DNA of 37,740 nucleotides from JALYUA01 sp038229875 (GTDB lineage: Bacteria > Acidobacteriota > Thermoanaerobaculia > UBA5066 > Gp7-AA6): the NCBI GenBank assembly GCA_038229875.1, contig JBBROA010000026.1:1-37740 (forward strand). The letters run 5' to 3'. Positions 1 to 10,755 of this stretch are shown piece after piece; positions within the stretch are counted from its first letter, which is position 1, and every line of letters begins with the position of its first letter. The position numbers and the translations under genes are program-made. Under the pieces are notes generated by a model that was not told the origin of the DNA, did no database searches, and was given only the letters and a program-made list of their open reading frames with translations.

Positions 1-24
1 GTCAGGTATCGGCGAGGCGATCAC
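1..24 (-). other. possible start of a further downstream cistron (cut by window edge)
   Basis: On the minus strand the TGA stop of the DHOD-like gene lies inside a GTGA overlap, with a GTG at 24-22. The frame stays open to the window edge, giving only eight codons. Several neighbours are coupled in the same way, so a third cistron of the PFOR operon may begin here. The piece is too short to identify. Confidence 0.25.
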
Positions 25-1015
25 GGCGCCTTCCAGCTCTGAAGAACCCGCATGTAGTTGGACCGCTCCAGGGCCGCCGGGTCTCCGCTCTTGACGAGGC
101 TCATGCTTCCCTGCATCTGCCGGAGGGAGTCGTATCCGTGCTCCTCGAGCCACTCCCGAACGCCCTGCAGAACGACGCCGAGGCGCTCCGGGCCGTGCTT
201 CAGCAGCGCGGAAACCATCTGAACCGCGTGCGCCCCCGCCATTACGGCTTTGATCGCGTCGAGACTGGTGTGCACGCCGCCCGTTACGGCGAGAGACGCG
301 CGGGTCCGGCCCGAGAGAATCGCGAGCCAGCGCAGGCGGAGTAGCAGCTCGTTCGAATCGGAGAGCCGGACGGTCGGAACGACGTCGAGGCTTTCGACGT
401 CGATGTCCGGCTGATAGAACCGATTGAAGATCACCAGCCCGTCGACCCCGACCGCATCGAGACGCGCGGCCAGGTTCGCGAACGACGAATAGAACGGCGA
501 GAGTTTGACCGCGACGGGAATCTTGACGGCCGTCTTCACGGCCTCGGCGGTTTCGAGCGTTCGACGCTCGACCTCTTCGCCATCCTCCTGAGGATCGGTC
601 GGCACGTAGTAGACGTTTATCTCGAGAGCGTGCGCGCCGGCAGACTCGATCAGGCGCGCGTACTCGATCCAGGAACTGGGAGTCGTCCCATTGAGCGACG
701 CGATCACGGGGACGGAGACGGCGCCCCGGATCCTCTGGACCTGCTCCAGGTATTCGTCCGGGCCCAGCGCGAAGATGCCGGGGTTCGGCAGATAGCTCAA
801 AGCCTCGGGATAAGACTCGGCGTGGCTCTCGATCATGAGGGCCTCGCGCTCTTCCTGCCGGATCTGCTCCTCGAAGAGCGAGTGCATGACGATGGCGGAA
901 GCCCCGGCGTCTTCCAGCCGGCGGACCGTCCCGAGGTCGTCCACCATCGGCGACGCGCCCGGCATCAGGGGGTGGGCCAGGGTCAGCCCCAGGTAGTCCG
1001 TCGAAAGATCGATTT

Positions 1016-1019
<4 letters not shown>
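21..1019 (-). CDS. dihydroorotate dehydrogenase-like flavoprotein coupled to PFOR
   Basis: This 332-residue protein has the TIM-barrel fold signature of class 1 dihydroorotate dehydrogenases. It starts MKIDLSTDYLGL, has an AVKLSP strand near the middle, and a C-terminal VTGGVHTSLDAIKAVMAGA segment that fits the FMN phosphate-binding loop. Proteins of this subgroup often sit directly behind nifJ-type PFOR genes and are usually annotated only as DHOD-like; they are distinct from housekeeping PyrD. The ATG overlaps the PFOR stop (ATGA, 1016-1019), so the two are almost certainly co-translated. The substrate is not known. A flavin-dependent oxidoreductase exchanging electrons with PFOR or ferredoxin is inference. 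Family assignment is firm; a role in pyrimidine synthesis is unlikely from context. Confidence 0.88.
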
Positions 1020-4609
<3,590 letters not shown>

Positions 4610-4643
4610 GGCCCAAGGATGGATCGGGTCCGGGGGCGCGGTC

Positions 4644-4659
4644 TGATGCGGCTGCATCA
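4644..4659. promoter_or_regulatory. palindromic operator, exact copy (PFOR)
   Basis: TGATGC-GGCT-GCATCA is an exact match to the repeated palindrome TGATGC-N4-GCATCA. It ends 34 bp before the PFOR start codon. It is the closest of the eight clear copies to its gene and rules against the longer PFOR start, which would place coding sequence in the operator. Confidence 0.8.
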
Positions 4660-4763
4660 ATCGACGACGTTCCTCATTCTCGGGCCCGCGTCTCCCCTCC
4701 CCGCGGGCTCCCGGAAATGGCGGGATCAGTCCCGTTCACCCCGTCCGCTGCGAATCGCCGCCG

Positions 4764-5156
4764 TCAGGCCGCGCTGAAGCCGGCGCGGCGGAACGTGGTC
4801 AGGACTGACCGAACAGCCCAGGGAGCGGCCGCGCTCGCCGCGAGCAACGCCGCCGCCTCGCGCCAGCTCGTGAGATAAGGCCGCCCGCTGATCGATAAAG
4901 CCATCACGAGGCCGGCCCCGACCCAGGTCGCCGAGACCACCGCCGACTCAGGCGCCGTCAACTGCCGCTCGCGCGTTCCGAGCCAGAGGAAGGCGATCAC
5001 GAAGACGAACGCGACCAGAGCGGCGGTCCCCAGGACCTCGGCAAGATCGCCGCCCAGCATGGGCGCAAAGATCGTCGCTTCGAAGGCGCGATTGAGCGCC
5101 GCGAAACCGGCTATCGCGAGCCAGACCGTAGCGGCGAAACCGAACAAACGGTTCAT
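4764..5156 (-). CDS. small integral membrane protein, second cistron after alcohol dehydrogenase
   Basis: This 130-residue protein is mostly hydrophobic. Four membrane helices can be outlined, roughly residues 5-25, 35-58, 70-92 and 98-115, with short polar loops (GTRERQLTAPES). No catalytic motif is visible and I do not recognise the family. Its ATG lies 10 bp after the alcohol dehydrogenase stop, with GAGGGG upstream, so both genes should share the operator-bearing promoter at about 6.3 kb. A hairpin-forming GCCCGCG...CGCGGGC pair lies beyond its stop in the PFOR upstream region, but without a clear T-run. Confidence 0.75.
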   Translation of the reverse strand: MNRLFGFAATVWLAIAGFAALNRAFEATIFAPMLGGDLAEVLGTAALVAFVFVIAFLWLGTRERQLTAPESAVVSATWVGAGLVMALSISGRPYLTSWREAAALLAASAAAPWAVRSVLTTFRRAGFSAA

Positions 5157-5166
5157 GGAGCACCCC

Positions 5167-6273
5167 TCAAAACAGAATCAACGGTTTGATGATCCCGTCG
5201 GACTTGGCGGCCATCATCTGGAACGCTTTCTCCACGTCCGCGAAGGGAAACCGGTGGGTCGTCATCGGCGTCGGATCGATGCGGCCGCGCTCGAGCAGCC
5301 GGAGCAGCCGTTCCATTCGCTCGCGGCCGCCGGGACAAAGGCCGGTCCGGATCGTCTTGTCGGCCATTCCGACGCCCCACTCGACTCTCGGGATCGGTAC
5401 CGTCTCGCCCTGTCCGTGATACCCGATGTTCGAGATCGTCCCGCCGGGGCGCGTCGCGCGGATGCAGTTCGCGAATGTGTCGGGGCTACCGAGCGCTTCG
5501 ATGGCGGAATCGACGCCCTGACCCCCCGTCAGTTTCCGGATTGCCTCGACCGGATCGCCTTTCGTGAAGTCCACGATCTCGTCGGCGCCGAACGACCGAG
5601 CCAGCTCCTGACGCTTCGGGACCGAGTCCACCGCGATTACGAGGCCCGCGCCCAGGAGGCGCGCAAATGCCGTTGCCATCAACCCGACCGGGCCGAGACC
5701 GAAGATCGCGACGGAGCCGCCCGCCGGAATCGCGGCGTTCTCTGCCCCGACGAGGCCCGTGCTCAACATGTCGGACGCGTAGACGGCCGCCTCGTCCGGA
5801 ATGCCGTCGGGGATCGGGGCAAGGTTCGCTTGCGCGTCATTCACGTGGAAGTACTCGGCCAGGTTCCCATCCTTGACGTTGGCAAACTTCCAGCCGCCGA
5901 GCGCCTCGCCGCACTGCGACGGGTAACCGCGCTGGCAGTTCTCGCAGCGCCAGCATGGGGTGATCGCGCTGACGAGGACCCGCTGTCCGATGCGAAGACC
6001 CTTCACCGATTCCCCGAGGGCCTCGATCCGGCCGACGGCCTCATGACCGAGGGTCAGGTTGTGCCGATCGCCGATCGCGCCGCCCACCGTATGGACGTCG
6101 GACGTGCAGACCAGCGCCGCCGTCGTTCGAACGAGCGCGTCGGCGGGACCGATCGTGGGCCGCGGCTTGTCCGCCATGCCCACCTTGCCCAGCCCCCGCA
6201 TGACGAATGCCTTCATAGTCGCGCGCGCCGTCTTCGCCGGCGCCTCCAGATCGTGGACCATCAGACTGTTCAT
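5167..6273 (-). CDS. zinc-dependent alcohol dehydrogenase
   Basis: This 368-residue medium-chain dehydrogenase should interconvert alcohols and aldehydes or ketones with NAD(P)H. Visible features are the catalytic-zinc region LVCTSDVHTVGG followed by GHEAVGRIEALGE, the structural-zinc cysteines in CWRCENCQRGYPSQC, and the Rossmann motif GLGPVG with a run to AVDS. Sequence style is closest to the secondary-alcohol (isopropanol) dehydrogenase branch, but substrate cannot be read from sequence. The start at 6273 (MNSLMVHD) is chosen because GAGGAG sits 6-7 bases upstream; MKAFVM at 6216 is the family core start. A palindromic operator lies 47 bp upstream. It would serve as a reductant sink alongside PFOR (inference). 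Confidence 0.92.
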   Translation of the reverse strand: MNSLMVHDLEAPAKTARATMKAFVMRGLGKVGMADKPRPTIGPADALVRTTAALVCTSDVHTVGGAIGDRHNLTLGHEAVGRIEALGESVKGLRIGQRVLVSAITPCWRCENCQRGYPSQCGEALGGWKFANVKDGNLAEYFHVNDAQANLAPIPDGIPDEAAVYASDMLSTGLVGAENAAIPAGGSVAIFGLGPVGLMATAFARLLGAGLVIAVDSVPKRQELARSFGADEIVDFTKGDPVEAIRKLTGGQGVDSAIEALGSPDTFANCIRATRPGGTISNIGYHGQGETVPIPRVEWGVGMADKTIRTGLCPGGRERMERLLRLLERGRIDPTPMTTHRFPFADVEKAFQMMAAKSDGIIKPLILF

Positions 6274-6320
6274 ATCGTTCTCCTCGGCGTCGAGCTTCCC
6301 CCGGGGACTCCCTCCCGTCA

Positions 6321-6336
6321 TGATTCCGATGCATCA
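6321..6336. promoter_or_regulatory. palindromic operator, one mismatch (alcohol dehydrogenase)
   Basis: TGATTC-CGAT-GCATCA differs from the TGATGC-N4-GCATCA consensus at one base. It lies 47 bp before the alcohol dehydrogenase ATG, in the gap after the acyl-CoA synthetase stop. This implies that alcohol dehydrogenase has its own promoter rather than being read from the synthetase. Confidence 0.75.
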
Positions 6337-6438
6337 AGCGAGGTCTGGGATCGGAAATCCGTCGGCCGAGCTTCTGTCCGCTGCGCGAGATCGCGACGGC
6401 CGTCTGCGTCACGCACGAGGCGCGGCCGGGAACGAAAC

Positions 6439-9144
6439 TCAATACGCGATGCGCCTCGAGACGGCCGGCACCGGCCGCGGTTGGACGCGCACCCGCGCGT
6501 CGAGCACCCGGACCCCCTTCGCCAGGACCTTGACCGGGTTCAGATCCATATCCCGGATCTCCGGGCACGCATCGGCGAGCGCGGAGACCCGAAGGATCAG
6601 GTCCTTCAACGCCCCCTCGTCGGCGGGCGGAGCACCCCTGAATCCGCGCAGCAGAGCGGTTCCGCGCACCTCGTCCAGCATCGCGGAGACATCGCGGCCG
6701 GTCACGGGCTGCAGCCGGAAGGCGACGTCTGACAGGAGCTCCACCAGGGTCCCCCCGCTTCCGTAGGCGATCAGCGGTCCGAACGTGGGATCCTGGCTGA
6801 CGCCGACCAGGACTTCCACTCCTCCCGGCACCATCGGCTGAAGGATGACGCCGGTCATAGAGGAACCGAGCCGGGTCGAGAGCTCGCGGTAGGCACCCCG
6901 AACCGCTTCCGCATCGGCCAGTCCGAGCTTCACGCCTCCCACCTCGGTCTTGTGGAGGATCTCCGGCCCGACCGCCTTCATCACGAGCGGGTAGCCGAGG
7001 GCCTCGGCCGACGCGACCGCGGCCTCCTCTTCGGCCACCATGCGCGTTTCCGCTACCGGGATCCCGAAGGTCTCGAGCACCGACTGAGTCTCCAGGGGAT
7101 TCAGCCATCCGCCGCCGCGGGACAGCGCGGAGTCGATCACCGCGCGCGCGGCGGCACTGTCGATCCCCGGCAGCGGCGCGATGGCTTCCTCGGGCGTGTT
7201 GCGCCACTGACCGTAGGAGGCCGCTCGGGCGAGCGCGAGGGCCGCCGACTCGGGAAAGGGGTACGAGGGGATCGGCGCCAGCACCGCCGGCGCGCCCTTC
7301 GCGGACATGAACGTCGACAGGACGGTCTTGTCGGACGTCCCGGCGGCCTCCCGGATCGCGGACGCGACCCCCTCCACGTTCGTGGCGATCGGAGGTATGA
7401 AGATGACGAGGACGGCGTCGACGTTTCTGTCTTTCAGAAGGAGCGCCAGCGCATTGCGGTACGCCGTGGCCTCGGCGCTCGCCAGCATGTCGACCGGGTT
7501 GCCAACGCTCGCCGCCGCGGGAAGAAATGCGCGCAAGCCGCGGACGGTCGCGGGCGAGAGGGGCGCGAGCGACAAGCCCTGTGCTTCGCAGACGTCGGCG
7601 GCCAGGATGCCGGGGCCGCCGGCGTTCGTCAGGATCGCGACGCGCCGTCCTCGAGGGAGCGGTTGATTGGCGAGCAATGCCGCGACGTCGAACAACTCCT
7701 CGAGCGTGTTGGTCCGAATGACTCCCGCCTGCCGGAACAGGGCGTCGACGACCGAATCGGTCTCGGCAAGGGCGCCGGTGTGCGACGAAGCGGCGCGGGC
7801 GCCCCCGCGCGACCGGCCCGACTTGACGGCCACGATCGGCTTGCGGCGCGCAACGCGCCTCGCGATCCGCGAAAACCGCGCGGGATTTCCGAAGCTCTCC
7901 AGATAGAGCAGGATCACGTCGGTCCGCGGATCCTCCGCCCAGTACTGGATCAGGTCGTTGCCGGAGACATCCGCCTTGTTCCCGACCGACACGAACGTCG
8001 AGATGCCGAGGTTCAGGCGGGACGCGTAGTCGAGCAGGGCGAGCCCGAGCGCGCCGCTCTGGGACGACAGCGCGACGCGGCCTTCCGGCGGGTAGACCGG
8101 CCCGAAAGTGGCGTTCAAGCGCACCTTCGGGTTTGTATTGACGATGCCCATGCAGTTGGGACCCACCATCCGGATACCCGCTCCGCGGATCTTTTCCACG
8201 AGCTGCGCCTCGCGCTCGCGCCCCTCCGGGCCCGTCTCGGCGAAACCGGCGCTGATCACGACGATGCCCTCGACGCCTTTGGCAATGCAGTCATCGACGA
8301 CCCCGGCGACGCGTTCGGCGGGGACGGCGATGACCGCAAGATCGACGGGTCCGGGAACGTCGGTGACCCGAGCGAAGGCCGGCAGCCCCTGAACCTCTCC
8401 CCCTCCGGGATGAATCGGGAAGACTTTGCCAGCGAAGCCACAGGAGACCAGGTTGTGGAGGATTTCGGCTCCGATCTTCCCGCGCTCGCGGCTCGCACCG
8501 ATGACAGCGACGGTCTCGGGTTCGAAGATCCGTGCCATCGACGCCGCCGCGGCGTGCTCGGATCGGGCAGCCGAGCTCTCCCGGGAGGCCGGCGTGGACG
8601 CGATCGAAATGGACGTCTTGACGACGCCGTCCCCGAGATCCTCGCGCGCCACCTCGAACCCGCAGTTCGCGAAGACGCCCAGCATCTTCCGATTCTGGCC
8701 GAGCACCTCGGCGTCGAACACCCGGATGTTCTTCGCCCGAGCCACGTCGGCCAGCCGTTCGAGGAGTCGCGTACCGAGACCCTGACCCTGCAGGGCGTCC
8801 TCGACGGCAAACGCCGCTTCGGCGCGCTCGGGGTGCCTGGGATAGCGGTAGTAGTGCGCGGCGGCGATGATCCTCCCGGAAACCTCGGCGACGAAGCCGA
8901 AGGTGTCTTCGTAATCGACCCGGCAGATTTCCGAGGCCCGCGTCTCGTCCATTCGGACGGCGCCGAAGAACCGCAGGTACAGGCTTTCGGGCGAAAGCCT
9001 GCGATAGAACTCGACCAGCGCGGCCGCGTCATCGGGCCGGATCGGCCGAAGCCTGACGGTGGAGCCCGATCGGATGACGATGTCGGAGGCTTCGTGGGCG
9101 GGATACGGGGGCGGCGGAACTTCCGGGCTCGGGCGTGATTTCAT
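6439..9144 (-). CDS. GNAT acetyltransferase fused to ADP-forming acyl-CoA synthetase
   Basis: This 901-residue fusion begins with a GNAT domain (residues about 25-175; acetyl-CoA loop QGQGLGT). It continues with a CoA-binding Rossmann domain (EPETVAVIGASRERGKIG, about 200), a succinyl-CoA-ligase-like domain, and a C-terminal ATP-grasp domain (about 670-890). ADP-forming synthetases convert acetyl-CoA, ADP and Pi to acetate, CoA and ATP. The phosphorylated histidine motif SHTGAL (about 455) is intact, so the synthetase half looks competent, unlike the enterobacterial Pat protein acetyltransferases. The N-terminal GNAT order is the reverse of Salmonella Pat and resembles actinobacterial enzymes. 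The start at 9144 has GGAGAG five bases upstream. An operator lies 46 bp before it. Acting on PFOR-derived acetyl-CoA is inference. Confidence 0.93.
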   Translation of the reverse strand: MKSRPSPEVPPPPYPAHEASDIVIRSGSTVRLRPIRPDDAAALVEFYRRLSPESLYLRFFGAVRMDETRASEICRVDYEDTFGFVAEVSGRIIAAAHYYRYPRHPERAEAAFAVEDALQGQGLGTRLLERLADVARAKNIRVFDAEVLGQNRKMLGVFANCGFEVAREDLGDGVVKTSISIASTPASRESSAARSEHAAAASMARIFEPETVAVIGASRERGKIGAEILHNLVSCGFAGKVFPIHPGGGEVQGLPAFARVTDVPGPVDLAVIAVPAERVAGVVDDCIAKGVEGIVVISAGFAETGPEGREREAQLVEKIRGAGIRMVGPNCMGIVNTNPKVRLNATFGPVYPPEGRVALSSQSGALGLALLDYASRLNLGISTFVSVGNKADVSGNDLIQYWAEDPRTDVILLYLESFGNPARFSRIARRVARRKPIVAVKSGRSRGGARAASSHTGALAETDSVVDALFRQAGVIRTNTLEELFDVAALLANQPLPRGRRVAILTNAGGPGILAADVCEAQGLSLAPLSPATVRGLRAFLPAAASVGNPVDMLASAEATAYRNALALLLKDRNVDAVLVIFIPPIATNVEGVASAIREAAGTSDKTVLSTFMSAKGAPAVLAPIPSYPFPESAALALARAASYGQWRNTPEEAIAPLPGIDSAAARAVIDSALSRGGGWLNPLETQSVLETFGIPVAETRMVAEEEAAVASAEALGYPLVMKAVGPEILHKTEVGGVKLGLADAEAVRGAYRELSTRLGSSMTGVILQPMVPGGVEVLVGVSQDPTFGPLIAYGSGGTLVELLSDVAFRLQPVTGRDVSAMLDEVRGTALLRGFRGAPPADEGALKDLILRVSALADACPEIRDMDLNPVKVLAKGVRVLDARVRVQPRPVPAVSRRIAY

Positions 9145-9190
9145 CTGCACTCTCCGGATTGAATGTCGCTCAAAGGCCGCGCGAACCGAC

Positions 9191-9206
9191 TGATGGGTTT
9201 GCATCA
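9191..9206. promoter_or_regulatory. palindromic operator, one mismatch (acyl-CoA synthetase side)
   Basis: TGATGG-GTTT-GCATCA differs from consensus at one base and ends 46 bp before the start of the minus-strand GNAT-acyl-CoA synthetase. It shares the intergenic region with a second copy at 9297-9312 that faces the usp gene, so each divergent gene has its own site. Confidence 0.75.
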
Positions 9207-9296
9207 ACACGCCGCCGTGCGGCGCCCCGGGCCGCGGCCGAGAGAAGACTCGAGCCGTCCCCGCCCGGCGCCACAGCGCGATGACGTCGTGCGAAA

Positions 9297-9312
9297 TGAA
9301 GCAAACGCATCA
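9297..9312. promoter_or_regulatory. palindromic operator, one mismatch (usp side)
   Basis: TGAAGC-AAAC-GCATCA differs from consensus at one base and lies 52 bp upstream of the first universal stress protein. A weak -10-like CATGGT occurs about 23 bp downstream of the site. Confidence 0.75.
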
Positions 9313-9364
9313 TGAGGCCGGGGCGGCTAGAGGAGCATGGTTGGGAGGACAAAGGAGGCACGTC

Positions 9365-9850
9365 ATGAAACCCTATCAACGGATCCTGATCGCGACGAAC
9401 TTCTCAGAGGCATCCGTGCCCGCCTGGAAGAGAGCGCTCTCGATGGCGAAGGAAAACCAGACAGCGCTCTTCGTCATCCACGCGTACGAACGACCGAACG
9501 TGGTCCAGGCGGCAGCGGTCGCACCGTTCGTCTACGAGGAGTGGAAACAGAAGGTGCGCGCGAGCGCGAGCAGGAAGCTGGACCTTCTCATCGGCGAGGC
9601 TCAGACAGCGGGCTTGCACGCAACAGGAATCCTGGAAGCGGGAAACGCGGACGAGGTGATCTTGAAAGCCGCGGAAAATATCCAGGCTGATCTCATCATC
9701 ATGGGAACCCATGGACGTCAGGGCGTTTCGCGGATCCTCTCCGGGAGTGTGGCGTCCAAAGTGATCGCCGCGGCCCCGTGCGGCGTGCTCACTATTCGGC
9801 TGGCGGAAGAGTCCACCTTCGAGAAATCCCTTGCCACTGCCAGCGCGTAA
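9365..9850 (+). CDS. universal stress protein, ATP-binding type
   Basis: This 161-residue UspA-family protein begins MKPYQRILIATNFSE, the usual first strand of the alpha/beta fold. It ends with the nucleotide loop GTHGRQGVSRILSGSVA, which keeps the G-x2-G-x9-G-S pattern typical of ATP-binding USPs. Such proteins bind ATP in the cytoplasm and are induced by growth arrest or oxygen limitation. The start is fixed by AGGAGG eight bases upstream; an in-frame codon at 9281 would place the operator in coding sequence. It is the first gene of a usp pair transcribed from the operator at 9297, divergent from the acyl-CoA synthetase. Confidence 0.93.
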   Translation: MKPYQRILIATNFSEASVPAWKRALSMAKENQTALFVIHAYERPNVVQAAAVAPFVYEEWKQKVRASASRKLDLLIGEAQTAGLHATGILEAGNADEVILKAAENIQADLIIMGTHGRQGVSRILSGSVASKVIAAAPCGVLTIRLAEESTFEKSLATASA

Positions 9851-9877
9851 AGCGGCTCACCGTCTCAGCGCACAGTC

Positions 9878-9909
9878 GGGACGGAACCGGTCCTCGCCGG
9901 CTCCGTCCC
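9878..9909 (+). other. strong hairpin between the two usp genes
   Basis: GGGACGGA pairs with TCCGTCCC, and inside it CCGG pairs with CCGG around a six-base loop, with one A-C mismatch between the two stems. No T-run follows, so it is not a classical terminator. It may protect the upstream message or set unequal expression of the two usp cistrons (inference). Confidence 0.55.
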
Positions 9910-9947
9910 CGGAAACGGATTCGACACCGCAAAAGGGGAACCCCAGG

Positions 9948-10376
9948 ATGAAGATCGTGGTCGCTACCGATGGATCCAGAGGCGGCACCGCGGCCGTTCG
10001 ATTCGCGGCGCGGCTGGCCGCCGGGGATCCCGGCGCGGAGCTCATTCTCCTGACGATCGGAGGGCGGCCTGCCTCACCGCAGTCCGGCTCCGCGCCACCC
10101 TCCGCAAACGACATCCTCTCCGACGCCGCTCACGAGGTGCGGACAATGGGGATCACCGAGAGATGCCGGCTCATGACTCTCCGGACCCGTCGCGAGATTC
10201 CCGAGGCGATCTCCGCCTTCGCCGACCGGCTCCGGGCGGATCTCGTCGTGGTCGGGAGCGAAGGACGGGACACTCTCGCGGAATGGGTGGTTGGCGGGGT
10301 CGCCCTGCGCCTGATCTACGTGGCGAAACTCCCCGTCGTCGTCGTTCGCCCGGCCCGCCGCCACCGCGCCGCCTGA
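9948..10376 (+). CDS. universal stress protein, degenerate nucleotide loop
   Basis: This 142-residue UspA-family protein starts MKIVVATDGSRGG and has the central RLRADLVVVGSEG strand. The C-terminal loop reads GSEGRDTLAEWVVGGVA: the glycines are kept, but the final Ser/Thr that contacts phosphate in ATP-binding USPs is Gly, so ATP binding may be altered. It follows the first usp gene after a 97-bp gap holding a strong hairpin. Start at 9948 is chosen over an in-frame codon at 9831 because the fold begins exactly there; upstream AAGGGG is only a weak ribosome site. It likely pairs with the first USP in dimers or shares its regulation (inference). Confidence 0.9.
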   Translation: MKIVVATDGSRGGTAAVRFAARLAAGDPGAELILLTIGGRPASPQSGSAPPSANDILSDAAHEVRTMGITERCRLMTLRTRREIPEAISAFADRLRADLVVVGSEGRDTLAEWVVGGVALRLIYVAKLPVVVVRPARRHRAA

Positions 10377-10381
10377 TTGCT

Positions 10382-10716
10382 CTAGCAGCCCGTGGAAAAA
10401 GGTGTGGGATGGGTGACCGTCGGCAGAGCCGGCGTTCTCTACCGCCGGGGGTATGCCTTTGGTGGACGAGTGGCGAGCGCCGTGGGGCCGGCTGGGAGGC
10501 GACGCGACAAAGGCGATGCTGTTCGCATCGGGGAGGAGCGGCAACGATGCAGACGGCCCCGCGCCGCCGCAACCCGCAGGGCGGACGGGCTTTTGCTCGG
10601 CGTGACGCGAGGAAGAGACCTTGATCAACAGGCAAGACGAAAGTCTCCGTTGTGCCTGTCGCCGATTGCAAAAGCCCGGACGCGACACCCGCATCCCTTT
10701 TTCCACGGGCTGCTAG
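10382..10716. mobile_element. MITE-like non-autonomous element with 21-bp terminal inverted repeats
   Basis: A 335-bp block is bounded by perfect inverted repeats at 10382-10402 and 10696-10716, beginning CTAGCAGCCCGTGG. The repeats continue imperfectly inward (GGGATGGGTG against GGGATGCGGGTG). The outermost CTAG is present at both ends, so TA or CTAG could be a target duplication as in IS630/Tc1-mariner elements (inference). No transposase or convincing ORF lies inside. The block fills nearly all of the 379-bp gene-free stretch between usp and the PAS-LuxR gene. Internal hairpins are listed separately. Confidence 0.72.
10586..10678. other. nested hairpin block inside the MITE-like element
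   Basis: Four complementary pairs nest in order: CGGGCTTTTGC (10586-10596) with GCAAAAGCCCG (10668-10678), CGGCG (10598-10602) with CGCCG (10660-10664), ACAGGCA (10628-10634) with TGCCTGT (10653-10659), and AGAC-GAAA-GTCT (10635-10646) with a GNRA tetraloop. This is more order than expected by chance and could be a folded RNA or a cruciform. No known RNA family is recognised. Confidence 0.5.
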
Positions 10717-10729
10717 GGCTCCCGGGCGA

Positions 10730-10735
10730 TAGAAT
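10730..10735 (+). promoter_or_regulatory. putative -10 element of PAS-LuxR gene
   Basis: TAGAAT lies 20 bp upstream of the GTG start and only 14 bp from the right end of the MITE-like element. Any -35 or activator site for this promoter would therefore lie inside the element. The same hexamer occurs before the decaheme cytochrome gene. Confidence 0.4.
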
Positions 10736-10755
10736 CGTCCCGGGGTGCCCGTCCC

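Noticed and set aside
4610..4660. longer N-terminus for PFOR (TTG-ATG at 4660)
   Set aside because: The extra codons are exactly the palindromic operator and family members start at the MSQTVRI-like position.
5059..6732. 557-codon plus-strand frame across alcohol dehydrogenase and its promoter
   Set aside because: It crosses the operator and gene boundaries of real minus-strand genes and has no domain.
6952..9138. 728-codon plus-strand frame opposite the acyl-CoA synthetase
   Set aside because: Shadow of a gene with clear GNAT, CoA-binding and ATP-grasp domains; no ribosome site and Arg/Gly-rich composition.
10074..10706. minus-strand frame running through the MITE-like element into usp2
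   Set aside because: No transposase or other domain; it joins unrelated DNA and has no ribosome site.
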